Shown: piece by piece, positions 24,382-34,888 of the stretch | How positions within the stretch are numbered: position 1 is the first letter of the stretch | How the letters are laid out: every line of letters begins with the position of its first letter | Source: Marinobacter mangrovi | Lineage (GTDB): Bacteria > Pseudomonadota > Gammaproteobacteria > Pseudomonadales > Oleiphilaceae | Length of the DNA: 64,000 bases | Direction of reading: 5' to 3' | Assembly: GCF_016798325.1 (NCBI RefSeq) | Contig: NZ_JAERVO010000001.1 | Span: forward strand, 62,001 to 126,000 | Notes under the pieces: generated by a model | Database searches by the model: none | What the model saw: only the letters and a program-made list of their open reading frames with translations | Told to the model about the DNA's origin: nothing | Made by a program: the position numbers and the translations under genes

Positions 24382-27003
24382 TCAGGAACTTTCCAACAGG
24401 TCCTTCAGTTCATAAAGACGGTTCATCGCTTCGCGCGGTGTCAGCCCGTCCAGATCCAGTTTATCGAGCGCCTTTTCCACGGCGCTGGGCTCGAATCCGG
24501 AAAACATGTCGCCCTGCATCGTCGTCGGTTGTGCCGGCTCGGCCACCCTGGTTGGCGCTTTCGCCGGGGCCGGTCGGGTGGGGGACTCGGTGCCTTCCAG
24601 TCGATGCAGCTGGTGTTTGGCGTTGTCGATGACGTCCTGCGGGACACCGGCCAGTTTGGCCACCTGCAGCCCGTAGCTCTGGCTGGCGGGCCCTTCGTGG
24701 ACGTTATGCAGGAACACGATGCTGTCGTCGTGCTCAGTGGCGGTGAGGTGGACGTTGACCGCGTGGCGCAGCTGATCGGCCAGCTGCGTCAGCTCGAAGT
24801 AGTGGGTGGCGAACAGGGTGTAGCAACGCACGTTCTGCGCCAGCTGTTCGGCGGTGGCCCAGGCCAGTGACAGGCCGTCGAAGGTGCTGGTCCCGCGGCC
24901 GATCTCGTCCATCAGCACGAGGCTGTTTTCGGTGGCGTTGTGCAGGATGTTGGCGGTTTCGGTCATTTCCACCATGAACGTGGAGCGGCCGCCGGCGATG
25001 TCGTCGGACGAGCCCATGCGGGTAAAGATCCGGTCCACCGGCCCGACAATGGCCCGATCGGCCGGGACGAAACTGCCGGTATAGGCCAGCAGCGCGATCA
25101 GGGCCGCCTGACGCATGTAGGTCGACTTACCGCCCATGTTCGGACCCGTGATCACCAGCATGCGGCGTTCGTTATCGATCAGCAGGTCGTTGGGCACGAA
25201 GGGTTCGCTGAGGAGTTGCTCCACCACCGGGTGGCGACCGGCGGCGATATCCAGCCCCGGTTCACTGCTAAATTCCGGCGGATTCAGCCGCAGCGTCGTG
25301 GCGCGTTCGGCAAAGTTGCTCAGGACATCCAGTTCGGCCAGCGCCTGGGCGGTGTCCTGCAATGGCGCCAGCTGTTCGGCCAGGTTTTCCAGCAGGGCGT
25401 CGTAGAGGCCTTTTTCCCGGGCCAGCGCGCGGCTCTTGGCGCTCAGGGCCTTGTCTTCGAATTCCTTCAGCTCCGGCGTGATGAAGCGCTCGGCGTTCTT
25501 CAGGGTCTGGCGGCGGATGTAATCCACCGGTGCCTGGTCGGACTGGGCCCGGCTGATCTCGATGTAGTAACCGTGGACCCGGTTGTAACCGACTTTCAGG
25601 GTGCTGATGCCGGTGCGCTCTTTCTCGCGGGTTTCCACGTCGAGCAGGAACTGGCCAGCGTTCTCGCTGATGTTGCGCAGCTCGTCCAGTTCCTCGTCGT
25701 AACCTTCGGCGATCACGCCGCCGTCCCGGATCACCACCGGTGGGTTCTCGATGATGGCGCGGGTCAGCAGGTCTGCCAGTTCCGGATAGGTGCTGACCGT
25801 CTGGCTCAGTTGCGCCACATGCTCCGAATCCACCGCGCCCAGCACGGACTGCAGCTCAGGCAGCAGATTAAAGGCGTCGCGCAGGCGCGCCAGGTCACGC
25901 GGGCGGGCCGAGCGCAGCGCGACACGGGACAGGATGCGTTCAATATCGCCGACCGACTTCAACAGATCGTGCAAGGGCTCGTAATGGAACCCGTCCAGCA
26001 TCGCGGACACCGCGCCCTGACGATCACGCACCGTTTGAATATCCCGCAGCGGACGGTTCAGCCAGCGGCGGATCAGGCGTCCGCCCATGGCCGTGGCCGT
26101 GCGGTCCATGACCCACGCCAGGGTGTACTGGGTGCCGCCGGTCAGGTTCATGTCGATTTCCAGGTTGCGACGGCTGGCCGCATCCAGGATTACCGCGTCC
26201 TCGCGCCGCTCCCGGGACAGTTTGCGGATGTGGGGCAGGGCCGTGCGTTGGGTCTCTTTGGCGTATTGCAGCAGGCAGCCGGCAGCCGAGATGGCCAGCG
26301 ACAGGTCTTCGCAGCCGAAGCCGGTCAGGTCGCGCACCTGCAGCTGCTGGGTAATGATGCGATGGGCCGAATCCCGTTCGAACAGCCAGGGGCCCTGGCG
26401 ACGGATACCGGTGAAGCCTTCCAGCAACTCCTCAAAGGGGAAATCCTCGCTGATCAGGATTTCCGCCGGGCGTAGCCGCTGCAGTTCGCCCTGCAGGGAT
26501 TCGGTGCCGGTCAGTTCGGACACGGAAAAACGGCCGCTGGAGATATCCAGTGTGGCCAGCCCGAAGTCTTCCCGGTGGCTGAAAATGGCCACCAGCAGGT
26601 TGTCGCGCCGATCTTCCAGGAACGCCTCGTCGCTGAGGGTGCCCGGCGTAACGATCCGCACCACCTTGCGTTCCACCGGTCCCTTGCTGGTGGCCGGGTC
26701 GCCGATCTGCTCGCAGATGGCAATGGACTGGCCCGCACGGACCAGGCGTGCAATGTAACCCTCGGCGGAATGATAGGGCACACCCGCCATGGGAATCGGC
26801 TGGCCACCGGACTGGCCGCGAGCGGTCAGGGTGATGTCGAGAAATTCCGCTGCCTTCTTGGCGTCGTCATAGAACAGCTCGTAGAAGTCCCCCATGCGGT
26901 AGAACACCAATTCATTCGGGTGCTCCACCTTGATCTTGAGGTATTGCTGCATCATGGGGGTGTGTTTTACGTCAGCCGCTGTGTTGTCTCTGGTGTTTGT
27001 CAT
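24382..27003 (-). CDS. mutS: DNA mismatch repair protein MutS
   Basis: Recognises mismatches and recruits MutL. The 873-residue protein contains the N-terminal mismatch-binding domain with [15 protein letters not shown] (the Phe-x-Glu motif), connector and lever domains, the Walker A loop [14 protein letters not shown], the [12 protein letters not shown] Walker B/signature region and the [10 protein letters not shown] motif. Domain order and length match E. coli MutS, with a slightly longer C-terminal linker. ATG at 27003 is taken as the start; a TTG two codons earlier is possible and neither has a strong ribosome site. Upstream, the order known from related genomes (mutS then cinA-recA) is interrupted by about 9 kb. 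Confidence 0.96.
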   Translation of the reverse strand: MTNTRDNTAADVKHTPMMQQYLKIKVEHPNELVFYRMGDFYELFYDDAKKAAEFLDITLTARGQSGGQPIPMAGVPYHSAEGYIARLVRAGQSIAICEQIGDPATSKGPVERKVVRIVTPGTLSDEAFLEDRRDNLLVAIFSHREDFGLATLDISSGRFSVSELTGTESLQGELQRLRPAEILISEDFPFEELLEGFTGIRRQGPWLFERDSAHRIITQQLQVRDLTGFGCEDLSLAISAAGCLLQYAKETQRTALPHIRKLSRERREDAVILDAASRRNLEIDMNLTGGTQYTLAWVMDRTATAMGGRLIRRWLNRPLRDIQTVRDRQGAVSAMLDGFHYEPLHDLLKSVGDIERILSRVALRSARPRDLARLRDAFNLLPELQSVLGAVDSEHVAQLSQTVSTYPELADLLTRAIIENPPVVIRDGGVIAEGYDEELDELRNISENAGQFLLDVETREKERTGISTLKVGYNRVHGYYIEISRAQSDQAPVDYIRRQTLKNAERFITPELKEFEDKALSAKSRALAREKGLYDALLENLAEQLAPLQDTAQALAELDVLSNFAERATTLRLNPPEFSSEPGLDIAAGRHPVVEQLLSEPFVPNDLLIDNERRMLVITGPNMGGKSTYMRQAALIALLAYTGSFVPADRAIVGPVDRIFTRMGSSDDIAGGRSTFMVEMTETANILHNATENSLVLMDEIGRGTSTFDGLSLAWATAEQLAQNVRCYTLFATHYFELTQLADQLRHAVNVHLTATEHDDSIVFLHNVHEGPASQSYGLQVAKLAGVPQDVIDNAKHQLHRLEGTESPTRPAPAKAPTRVAEPAQPTTMQGDMFSGFEPSAVEKALDKLDLDGLTPREAMNRLYELKDLLESS

Positions 27004-27136
27004 CGTCAAGGAATCTGGGGATGGAGTACCGGGAATAGAAGCGGCTCAGAGTAGCAAACCACCCACTGCAAAAACAGTTGATTCCACGAAACCGGGGTGA
27101 CCGGACTTGCGATCCGGGGGGAGGCCCCTTTCGGGG

Positions 27137-28672
27137 TTATGACGCCGGGTCACTGACTCGTGGGAAGCGGGAACGGGCTTCCAGATCGTCCAGATCCACC
27201 GTGTTGCGCATGTACTGCTGGCTGGCATCGACCATGGGCTGGAAATCCCACGGGGTGACCTTGCCCTTCATCAGAGAGCGGGACACGAGACGACGGCGAC
27301 GCTGACTCCAGAGCACATCCTGATGGATCTGGTCGAGATCCCAGCCCTCGGCGATTTCCTGGCGCAGGGCCGCAACCTGTCCGGCATAATCCGGGTTTTC
27401 AGCCAGGTTTGTAAGCTCCTGCGGATCCCGGCCCAGGTCGAACAGCTGGTCGGGATCGCCCGGCCCGTGTACGAACTTGAAATCACCGCGGCGAATCATC
27501 AGCAGTGGTGCGATTGCGCCTTCGCCCATGTATTCGCCGATGACCTCATCGTGCCCGCTTTCCCCCCTCAGGTGTGGCACCAGGCTGCGGCCTTCAATCG
27601 GTGTGACGGGAGCGTCGTGGTCGCCGCCGGTGGCCAGGTCGAGGAAGGTCGGCAGCAGGTCCATGGTCGAGACGCTGGCGCTGACCCGGGAAGGCGCGAA
27701 GCGGTCCGGAGCGTGCACGATCATCGGTACCCGGGCGGAATGTTCGAACCAGCTCATTTTGTACCAGAGCCCGCGTTCGCCCAGCATGTCACCGTGGTCG
27801 CCGGAGAAGACGATGAGGGTGTTTGCGTCCAGTCCGGTTGCCTTCAGGGCGTTCAGCACGTCGCCAATCTGGTCGTCAACGTAACTGATGTTGCCGTAAT
27901 AGGCGCGACGGGCGTTGCGGATCTGATCGTCGGTAACGCGGGTTTTGTCGGCTTCGTAGATGTACTGCAGGCGCCGGGAGTGTGGGTCCTGATCCCGGGG
28001 ATCGATGTGCACCGATGGCAGGTCGATGTCGACCCCTTCGTACCGGTCCCAATGCTCCCGGGTGCAGGCGTAGGGGTCGTGTGGGTGGGTCATCGAGACG
28101 GTCAGGCAAAATGGCCGCTCGTCGCTGCCGCGGGCATGATCGTAGAGGTAGCGTTTGGCGTTGAATACCACTTCGTCGTCGAAGTCCAACTGGTTGCTTC
28201 GCACGCAGGTGCCCGCCTGGGTCACCGACGACATGTTGTGGTAGTAGGACGGGCGCGTCTCGAAATCATCCCAACTGACAAACCAGCCAAAATCGGCCGG
28301 ATAGATGTCGCTGGTCAGGCGCTCTTCAAAACCATGCAACTGATCCGGGCCGCAGAAATGCATCTTGCCGGATAAGGCGGTGCGATAGCCGTTGTCCCGC
28401 AGGTAGTGGGCGAAGGTCGGAATGTCCGCCGGCAGTTCCGAAGCGTTGTCATAGGCCCCGATTTTCGAAGGCAGCCGGCCTGTCATCAGCACGAATCGGG
28501 ACGGCGCGCACAGGGGGCTGTTGCAGTAGGCAGAGTCGAATACAACCCCTTTTTCCGCCAGAGCGTCCAGATGCGGTGTCTTGACCACGGACTGCGGGTT
28601 ATAGATCGACAGCGTCGGGGCTGCCAACTGGTCAGCCATGATGAAAACAATGTTGGGCTTCTGGGCGCTCAT
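27137..28672 (-). CDS. betC: choline-sulfatase BetC
   Basis: Hydrolyses choline-O-sulfate to choline and sulfate, feeding betaine synthesis or carbon and sulfur supply. The 511-residue protein shows the sulfatase signature NSPLCAPSRFVLMTGRLPS, whose Cys is matured to formylglycine, and the metal site in IVFIMADQL. The C-terminal choline-sulfatase signature region (VLWSQRRRRLVSRSLMKG) is present. Start at 28672 (MSAQKPN) has AGGAG five to six bases upstream. It is divergent from a LysR gene, the arrangement of betC with its regulator in pseudomonads and rhizobia. No betA, betB or betT is in the window. Confidence 0.92.
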   Translation of the reverse strand: MSAQKPNIVFIMADQLAAPTLSIYNPQSVVKTPHLDALAEKGVVFDSAYCNSPLCAPSRFVLMTGRLPSKIGAYDNASELPADIPTFAHYLRDNGYRTALSGKMHFCGPDQLHGFEERLTSDIYPADFGWFVSWDDFETRPSYYHNMSSVTQAGTCVRSNQLDFDDEVVFNAKRYLYDHARGSDERPFCLTVSMTHPHDPYACTREHWDRYEGVDIDLPSVHIDPRDQDPHSRRLQYIYEADKTRVTDDQIRNARRAYYGNISYVDDQIGDVLNALKATGLDANTLIVFSGDHGDMLGERGLWYKMSWFEHSARVPMIVHAPDRFAPSRVSASVSTMDLLPTFLDLATGGDHDAPVTPIEGRSLVPHLRGESGHDEVIGEYMGEGAIAPLLMIRRGDFKFVHGPGDPDQLFDLGRDPQELTNLAENPDYAGQVAALRQEIAEGWDLDQIHQDVLWSQRRRRLVSRSLMKGKVTPWDFQPMVDASQQYMRNTVDLDDLEARSRFPRVSDPAS

Positions 28673-28811
28673 GGACACTCCTGGCAATGACGCGTGGCTT
28701 GATGACTTAAATTTTTATAATGTTATTGATTCGATATTGTGGGTGGATACTGCCTTTGACGACTGGGGGCGTAAACTCGTTTTAAGCTAATGACAGGGAT
28801 CATGTTTTCTA

Positions 28812-29720
28812 ATGTCTGAAGTCATTTCATTGCCCCCACTGGCCACGCTTCAGGCGTTTGAGGTGTCGGCACGGCTGGGAAACTTTACGGCGGCTGCGCG
28901 AGAGCTGGGCAGCACTCAATCGGCCGTCAGTCAGCACATCCGGCGTCTCGAACTGGAAGTGGGGGTCAGGCTGTTCTATCGACGCTATCGGGGTGTGGCT
29001 TTGACCGAACAGGGGAGACAGTTCCTGGAAAAGGTTGTGGAAGGCCTGTCCAGCATTGCCCAGGGAGTCGAAGCCCTGCAGCAGCACCCTGATCACCGCG
29101 TCATCAACGTCGGTACCGACTTCGCGTTTGCGGCCTACTGGCTGCTTCCCCTGTTGTCGAAATTCCGTGAGGCCCATCCGGGCGTTGAGGTGCGGGTTGT
29201 TACGGCCCAGGAGTCCATTGCGCCGGATGAGGCCAATATTGATATCGCCATCCAGTTCGGCGACGGGCAATTCGGTCAGGCGCCGTCCCGTCTGCTGATG
29301 TACGAGTCGGTGGTGCCGGTTTGCAGTCCGGCGTTGCTGGAGCGCTACGGTCCGATCCGGAACATCGATGACCTGAACCGGTTGCCTCTGCTGCAATTGG
29401 AGGCCGCGCACGACTCCAAGTGGTTTGACTGGGGACGCCTCTTCAGCCTGATGGGAGCGACAGAGCGGCCGAGAGAGCCGGACCTGACGCTCAACAACTA
29501 CACCTTGTTGGTTCAGGCGGCGATCGCAGGTCAGGGTGCTGCCATTGGCTGGAAACCCATGTGCGATTCGATGCTGGATTCCGGCGTGCTGGTACCGGCG
29601 ATTCCGCGGATCACCCGTTCGGATTGTGGTTATTACCTGGTACTTCCGGCCACCAAGGCGGTTGCGCCGATGACCCAGCAATTCTGCGAGTGGCTGATTA
29701 ATGAGTGCCAGGCAGACTGA
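28812..29720 (+). CDS. LysR-family regulator, probable choline-sulfate utilisation regulator
   Basis: A 302-residue LysR protein. The helix-turn-helix is in LGNFTAAARELGSTQSAVSQHIRRLE, and the effector domain is GcvA-like with VINVGTDFAFAAYWLLPLL. It lies divergently 139 bp from the choline-sulfatase gene, and the LysR/betC pair is a recurring unit in proteobacteria, so control of betC by choline sulfate or choline is the natural reading. The spacer is AT-rich. There is no direct evidence in the sequence for other targets. Confidence 0.85.
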   Translation: MSEVISLPPLATLQAFEVSARLGNFTAAARELGSTQSAVSQHIRRLELEVGVRLFYRRYRGVALTEQGRQFLEKVVEGLSSIAQGVEALQQHPDHRVINVGTDFAFAAYWLLPLLSKFREAHPGVEVRVVTAQESIAPDEANIDIAIQFGDGQFGQAPSRLLMYESVVPVCSPALLERYGPIRNIDDLNRLPLLQLEAAHDSKWFDWGRLFSLMGATERPREPDLTLNNYTLLVQAAIAGQGAAIGWKPMCDSMLDSGVLVPAIPRITRSDCGYYLVLPATKAVAPMTQQFCEWLINECQAD

Positions 29721-29988
29721 TTGGCAAAGCCGCTGTTTTGGCCGGGTGGCTACTGGCGGGTCGAGAAGAGCATGAGAGAGGCGCTTGGTCATACGGTTGG
29801 CACGCCTGATGGGATGTTAATGGCCGTTCATCAGAGGCTCCTTGGGTATTTGCGTCTATGCTTAAAAGGACAACCTGAACAACAACGCGATAACGCTGCG
29901 TCTTGATGTGGCACCGGCTTTGCTGGTCAGTCTCTGTCGGTTTCCAGAGACGAAGCCGCAAAAGAAATCAGCAGGGAGCCTGACCGTT

Positions 29989-31443
29989 ATGTCAGATGTG
30001 ATTGCACTGGACCCCTACCGACCCTATCCGGACTGCTACGACGAGTTGGTGGATACCAACGGTGTGGCCCGGCCACAGGCACTCGCCGTGGCTCGATTCA
30101 TTATGCAGAACGGTGCCGAGGAGTTGGCCCGGCGCCAGGCCGAGCTGGACCGGACCATTTCAGCCATGGGCGTGTCCTTTACGGTGTACTCCGACAGCCA
30201 GAACATTGACCGGGCCTGGCCGTTGGACGTGGTGCCGCGAACCATCGCGGCCTCCGACTGGCAGCGCACCAGCGATGGCCTCAAGCAGCGATTACAGGCG
30301 CTGAACCTGTTCATCAACGATCTCTACAACGACCAGAAAATCCTCAAGGACGGCATTGTCCCCAGTGAGTTGGTGCTGAAATCGAAAAATTTCCTTGCAC
30401 CATGCCAGGGCTTCGAGCCGGCCTACGGCGTCTGGGCGAACATCTGCGGCACCGACCTGGTGCGCGACGGCGAGGGTAACTTCCTGGTTCTGGAGGACAA
30501 CTTGCGGGTGCCGTCCGGCGTGTCCTACATGCTGGAGAACCGCACGGTCATGAAGCGGGTGTTTCCGGAACTGTTTGCGGAATCCACCATCGGGCCGGTG
30601 GACGATTACCCGGCCCAACTCTGGAACATGCTGGCCTCCCTGTCGCCCCAGGACGCAGAGACACCGCGCGTCGTGGTGCTAACGCCCGGAATCTACAACT
30701 CCGCCTACTTCGAGCACAGCTTCCTGGCCCAGCAGATGGGTTGCCCGCTGGCGGAGAACAACGACCTCTATGTGGATGACGATGTCGTCTATCTGCGCAC
30801 CCTGCACGGGCCGCAGCGTGTGGACGTCATCTACCGGCGCATCGACGACACCTTTATCGACCCGCAGGTGTTCCGCAAGGATTCCGCGCTGGGCATTCCC
30901 GGACTGATCGGCGCCTGGAGAGCGGGCAACGTGGCGATCGCCAATGCGCCCGGCTCGGGCGTGGCGGATGATAAGGTGGTCTACGCCTTCGTGCCCGAAA
31001 TCATCCGCTACTACCTGAAACAGGACCCGCTGATCGACAACGTGCCCACCTACCTGTGCATGGACGACAAGGAGCGCGATCACGTCCTGGCCAACCTGGA
31101 CAAACTGGTGGTGAAGCCGGCCAACGAGTCCGGTGGCTACGGCATCCTGATCGGGCCGCGGGCCACCGACGAGGAGCGGGCCCAGTGTGCGGCCGCGATC
31201 CGCGAGAACCCGCGCAACTTCATTGCCCAGCCCACGCTCAACCTGTCCACGGCGCCGACCCTCTGCGACGGCCTGCTGGAGCCCCGCCATCTCGACCTGC
31301 GTCCGTTCATCCTGCAGGGCGAGTCGCTGTACTGCACCAATGGCGGTCTGAGCCGCGTCGCGCTGCGTCGGGGATCCCTGGTGGTGAACTCCTCCCAGGG
31401 CGGCGGCAGCAAAGACACCTGGATCATCAATCACGGGAGCTGA
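29989..31443 (+). CDS. circularly permuted ATP-grasp protein (stand-alone)
   Basis: A 484-residue member of the circularly permuted type 2 ATP-grasp family. Bioinformatic studies predict these as amide-bond-forming ligases, but chemistry is unproven. Conserved blocks seen include RLQALNLFINDLYNDQKIL, FLVLEDNLRVPSGVSYMLENR, RVDVIYRRIDDTFIDP, and VVKPANESGGYGILIGPRA, the last being the nucleotide-binding Lys-glycine segment. Start at 29989 is chosen over the upstream frame because MSDVIALDPY is the typical N-terminus and AGGGAG lies at 29973-29978. It is first in a four-gene operon and ends 3 bases before the alpha-E gene. Confidence 0.85.
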   Translation: MSDVIALDPYRPYPDCYDELVDTNGVARPQALAVARFIMQNGAEELARRQAELDRTISAMGVSFTVYSDSQNIDRAWPLDVVPRTIAASDWQRTSDGLKQRLQALNLFINDLYNDQKILKDGIVPSELVLKSKNFLAPCQGFEPAYGVWANICGTDLVRDGEGNFLVLEDNLRVPSGVSYMLENRTVMKRVFPELFAESTIGPVDDYPAQLWNMLASLSPQDAETPRVVVLTPGIYNSAYFEHSFLAQQMGCPLAENNDLYVDDDVVYLRTLHGPQRVDVIYRRIDDTFIDPQVFRKDSALGIPGLIGAWRAGNVAIANAPGSGVADDKVVYAFVPEIIRYYLKQDPLIDNVPTYLCMDDKERDHVLANLDKLVVKPANESGGYGILIGPRATDEERAQCAAAIRENPRNFIAQPTLNLSTAPTLCDGLLEPRHLDLRPFILQGESLYCTNGGLSRVALRRGSLVVNSSQGGGSKDTWIINHGS

Positions 31444-31446
31444 GCC

Positions 31447-32379
31447 ATGCTGGCACGTGTAGCCGAAAACGTTTACTGGATGGGGCGCTACCTGGAGCGA
31501 ATGGACGACACGGCGCGCCTGATCAACGCCACCACCCACATGCTGATCGACTCCCACGAGGACACCCGCTTCAGCTGGCCGGTCCTGATCGATGTGCTGG
31601 GTGAAGACGCGAAGGGCTTTATACAGGAGGGCAGCTCCAGCGAGCTGGGCGTCATGCATTATCTGATTGTGGCGGAAGACAGCACCGCCTCCATCCGTCA
31701 CGCCTGCTCCCAGGTCCGGACCAACGCCCGCTGCGTGCGAGAGGTGATCCCCCGGGAATTCTGGGAAGAAATCAATTCCCTGCACCTGTTCGTGCAGTCC
31801 GAATGCAAGCTGGCGTCCAACCGTGCCAAGCGCTACAACCTGATGGCCGAAGTGATCCGTCGCTGCCAGGCGGTGATTGGCGTGATGGACGGCACCATGC
31901 TGCGGGACGACACCTACGGACTGTTCAACATCGGCCGCCACCTGGAGCGGGCGGATATGACCACCCGCATCATGGACGTGCTGATCCTGCAGCAACTGGC
32001 GCCCGCCGCCGGACGCCAGACCCGGCGCCAATTCGAGTGGAGCTCGCTGCTGAACGCCATGGGGGCGGTGGAGTCCTACCGTCGTTACTACACTGAGGAG
32101 CCGGGCGAGACCGACGTGACCGACTTCCTGCTCACCTACGGCCCGTTCCCGCGCTCGGTGGCTTCCTGCCTGGAGAAGATTGAACGGTCCGCCCGATGGC
32201 TGCCCCGGTCGGAAAGTGTCCTAAAAACTATTGGAAATATCCGGAACGCGCTAGACTCTGAACCGCTGCATTCACTTAACACGCTGGGCATGCACAAGCT
32301 GATTGACGACGTCCAGGCGGGTCTGATTGACCTGCACGGCGCACTGATGTCGGAGTCGCTGCAAGCGCCCGCGGCCTGA
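31447..32379 (+). CDS. alpha-E domain protein (stand-alone)
   Basis: A 310-residue all-helical alpha-E (PF04168) protein. The opening MLARVAENVYWMGRYLERMD is the family hallmark, repeated in spirit by NIGRHLERADMTTRIMDVL around residue 160. The domain is rich in Glu and Arg on amphipathic helices and almost always occurs with the permuted ATP-grasp protein, either as neighbour or fused; it may serve as a substrate-presenting or regulatory subunit. It follows the ATP-grasp gene by 3 bases and precedes the fused paralogue by 23. Catalytic function has not been shown for the family. Confidence 0.88.
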   Translation: MLARVAENVYWMGRYLERMDDTARLINATTHMLIDSHEDTRFSWPVLIDVLGEDAKGFIQEGSSSELGVMHYLIVAEDSTASIRHACSQVRTNARCVREVIPREFWEEINSLHLFVQSECKLASNRAKRYNLMAEVIRRCQAVIGVMDGTMLRDDTYGLFNIGRHLERADMTTRIMDVLILQQLAPAAGRQTRRQFEWSSLLNAMGAVESYRRYYTEEPGETDVTDFLLTYGPFPRSVASCLEKIERSARWLPRSESVLKTIGNIRNALDSEPLHSLNTLGMHKLIDDVQAGLIDLHGALMSESLQAPAA

Positions 32380-32402
32380 ACAGGGTTCTGACAAGGTTCA
32401 CC

Positions 32403-34883
32403 ATGACGCGATTCGACGTGCCACTGTCTCTGGACGCCCTGAGGCAGACTTACCGGTGCCCGTCCGAGACCGCGGATGAATGGCTGCCCCGTGCCGACGC
32501 ACCGGGCTGGAACCAGGTGCTGGGTTGGATGATGGAGCAGGGTGGGGACGTGCTCGCGGCGCTGTCCTCCGACCTGCAGCATCAGCTGCGTGAACACGGC
32601 GCCACGTTCGACCCCCAGCACCAGCAGAACCGGACCCTGGACCTGATTCCCTGGCTGTTCGACCCGGCCGAGTGGGACCCCATCGAAGCGGGGCTGGTCC
32701 AGCGACGACAGCTGCTGTCGCTCGTTCTTCGGGATCTCTACGGGCCGCAGACCCTGCTTCGCGACGGCATCCTGCCGCCGGAACTGATCTTACGTAATGC
32801 CAGTTTCCTGCTGCCCTGCCACGGTCTGGTTCCCGAGGATATGGACTGGCTGGTGATGCTGGGCTGCGACCTGGGGCGTGATGCCAGCGGCCGCATGACG
32901 GTCTATGCCGACGGTTCCCAGGCGCCCGGGGGCATGGGCTACGTGCTGGAGAACCGGGTGGCCATCAATCAGGTGGTGCCGGAGCTGGCCCAGCGATTCG
33001 ACAAGCGCCATCTGGCGAGTTTCTTCAAGGATCTCCAGAAGGCGCTGGTGCCGCAGATTCCCTACGCCAGCGAACCGCTGATTGGCCTGATGACGCGCCA
33101 CTACCGGGATGGCCAGTATTTCGAACACGCCTTCCTGGCCAACTACCTGGACCTGGCCCTGGTCCACGGCGCCGACCTGATGTTCCGTGAAGGCCGCATC
33201 TGGCTGAAAACCCTGAGCGGACTGCAACCGGTCGATGCCCTGATGCGCTATATGCCGGACAACCTGTCCGATCCGCTGGAGCTGGAAGGGGACATCGCCG
33301 GCACGCCGGGGTTGCTGCAGACCATTCGCCAGGGCAACCTGGTGTGCTGCAATCCGCCGGGCGCGGGATTGATCGACAGCGGCGCACTGCTCCCGTTCAT
33401 GGAAGACCTGTGCCAGCACCTGCTGGGGGAATCCCTGATTCTGCCGGCGGTGGAGGCCTACTGGTGTGGCGATCCGGTCCAGCAGCAGGTGGTTCTGGAC
33501 GAACTCATCGACATGGTCGTTCACGATCTGGAAAAGCCCGGCAATTTGATCAGCTACGCCAACGCCAGTCGCCGGGAACGGGAAAAGCTGGCGGAGCGGA
33601 TCAAGACCGATCCCACGCGTTTTGTGGCGCGACGTATCCTGCCGCTGAGTACCCTGCCGGTCTGGCAAAAGCACGAAGTGCAGTCCCGCAGTGTCGCCTT
33701 GCGCGCTTTTGCCCTGCGCCAGGGGAGTGACGACAAGGTGCTGCCCGGCGGCCTGGCGCGCTGCCACGAACAGCCACTGCAGCTGCAGTTGGGGCTGTCC
33801 ACCCGCTTCATGGCCAAGGACGTATGGCTGGCAAGCCCCGACGACAGCGCGGTGAGTCTGCTGCACAGCACACTGACCAGCGTGCGCCTGTCGCGTAAAA
33901 CCGGGTTGCTGCCCAGTCGTGTGGCGGATCACCTGTTCTGGCTGGGCCGCTACAGCGAACGGCTCAACCTGGCCTGCCGGGCCATGCGCGCAGCGCTGCC
34001 GCTGATCTCGACGCTGGCCCGGGACGAGCAGGTGCAGACCCTGACGCCGCTGGTGGAATTTGCCTGCACCATCAACGGCGGCGTGTTCATGCCCACCGAC
34101 AACGTGGACGAGCTGACCCACCAACTCACCAGCCTGTTCCTGTACGACCGTAAGGACGGCCTGCTGGCGGTGTTGCAGGCGCTGATCATGAACGCCCAGT
34201 CGGTCCGTGAATTCTTTAGTGAGGACACCTGGTACGTCCTGGAACGACTGCAGAATGCCCTGAACCAGTTCCCGGCGCGCGGCTCGGTATCCCGCATGGA
34301 CCGGGCCCTGGACGAAATCATCCTGCTGCAGTCCGCCATCTATGGCCTGAACAACGAAACCATGAGCCGCACCCAGACGTTGCGGTTCATGGACATCGGC
34401 CAGCACATCGAGCGCGCCCAGCAGACCACCGCGCTGCTGCACAAGGTGTTCGTCAAATACCCGCAGCCGCCGGCCGCCTTGATGGAAGCGGTGTTGCGCA
34501 TGGCCGATACACTGATGACCTATCGCCGGCGCTACCGGACCGAGCTGCACCCGGTGGCCATCATCGATTTGCTGTTGCTGGATGAGAGCACGCCGCGTTC
34601 GGTGGGTTACCAGTGTGGGCGGCTGAAGCGGCAGGTAAGCCTGCTACCGGAACGGGACTCGACCCTCACCGGTCTCAACGCCGAGCAGCGTCTGATGGTG
34701 GAACTGGTGTCCGTACTGCAACTGGTGGACCTGGAAGCCCTGGTCAGCGAAACCGGGGAACCGTCGCCGCAGCTGGACGAACTGCTGGTGCGCATCAACA
34801 ATCTGCTCAGCAAGTTGTCGGAAGCCATCACGCTGGCCTACTTCAACCACGCGGACATTCCGCGACCGATCGACGACGTGTGA
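32403..34883 (+). CDS. fused circularly permuted ATP-grasp/alpha-E protein
   Basis: An 826-residue fusion. Residues ~1-490 form the permuted ATP-grasp module (RRQLLSLVLRDLYGPQTLLR, GGMGYVLENRVAINQVV). Residues ~500-815 form the alpha-E module beginning LLPSRVADHLFWLGRYSERL, with a second helix motif FMDIGQHIERAQQTTALL. In the N-terminal half the Lys-glycine loop seen in the stand-alone paralogue is not obvious; the equivalent region reads VVHDLEKPGNLISYANASRR. This copy could therefore be a partly degenerate, non-identical partner. The operon thus encodes both split and fused versions of the same architecture. Confidence 0.87.
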   Translation: MTRFDVPLSLDALRQTYRCPSETADEWLPRADAPGWNQVLGWMMEQGGDVLAALSSDLQHQLREHGATFDPQHQQNRTLDLIPWLFDPAEWDPIEAGLVQRRQLLSLVLRDLYGPQTLLRDGILPPELILRNASFLLPCHGLVPEDMDWLVMLGCDLGRDASGRMTVYADGSQAPGGMGYVLENRVAINQVVPELAQRFDKRHLASFFKDLQKALVPQIPYASEPLIGLMTRHYRDGQYFEHAFLANYLDLALVHGADLMFREGRIWLKTLSGLQPVDALMRYMPDNLSDPLELEGDIAGTPGLLQTIRQGNLVCCNPPGAGLIDSGALLPFMEDLCQHLLGESLILPAVEAYWCGDPVQQQVVLDELIDMVVHDLEKPGNLISYANASRREREKLAERIKTDPTRFVARRILPLSTLPVWQKHEVQSRSVALRAFALRQGSDDKVLPGGLARCHEQPLQLQLGLSTRFMAKDVWLASPDDSAVSLLHSTLTSVRLSRKTGLLPSRVADHLFWLGRYSERLNLACRAMRAALPLISTLARDEQVQTLTPLVEFACTINGGVFMPTDNVDELTHQLTSLFLYDRKDGLLAVLQALIMNAQSVREFFSEDTWYVLERLQNALNQFPARGSVSRMDRALDEIILLQSAIYGLNNETMSRTQTLRFMDIGQHIERAQQTTALLHKVFVKYPQPPAALMEAVLRMADTLMTYRRRYRTELHPVAIIDLLLLDESTPRSVGYQCGRLKRQVSLLPERDSTLTGLNAEQRLMVELVSVLQLVDLEALVSETGEPSPQLDELLVRINNLLSKLSEAITLAYFNHADIPRPIDDV

Positions 34884-34888
34884 GACCG

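Noticed and set aside
24940-26475. 511-codon plus-strand open frame
   Set aside because: Antisense to mutS, whose motifs are complete.
27117-27137. Small CCCC-TTT-CGGGG-type hairpin after betC
   Set aside because: Only four to five base pairs and no T-run on the minus strand, so I do not call it a terminator.
29721-29906. 61-codon ORF between the LysR gene and the ATP-grasp operon
   Set aside because: No ribosome site, no recognisable family, unusual composition; probably part of the operon leader region.
32790-34550. 586-codon minus-strand open frame
   Set aside because: Antisense to the fused ATP-grasp/alpha-E gene and rich in Gln/His/Val typical of shadows.
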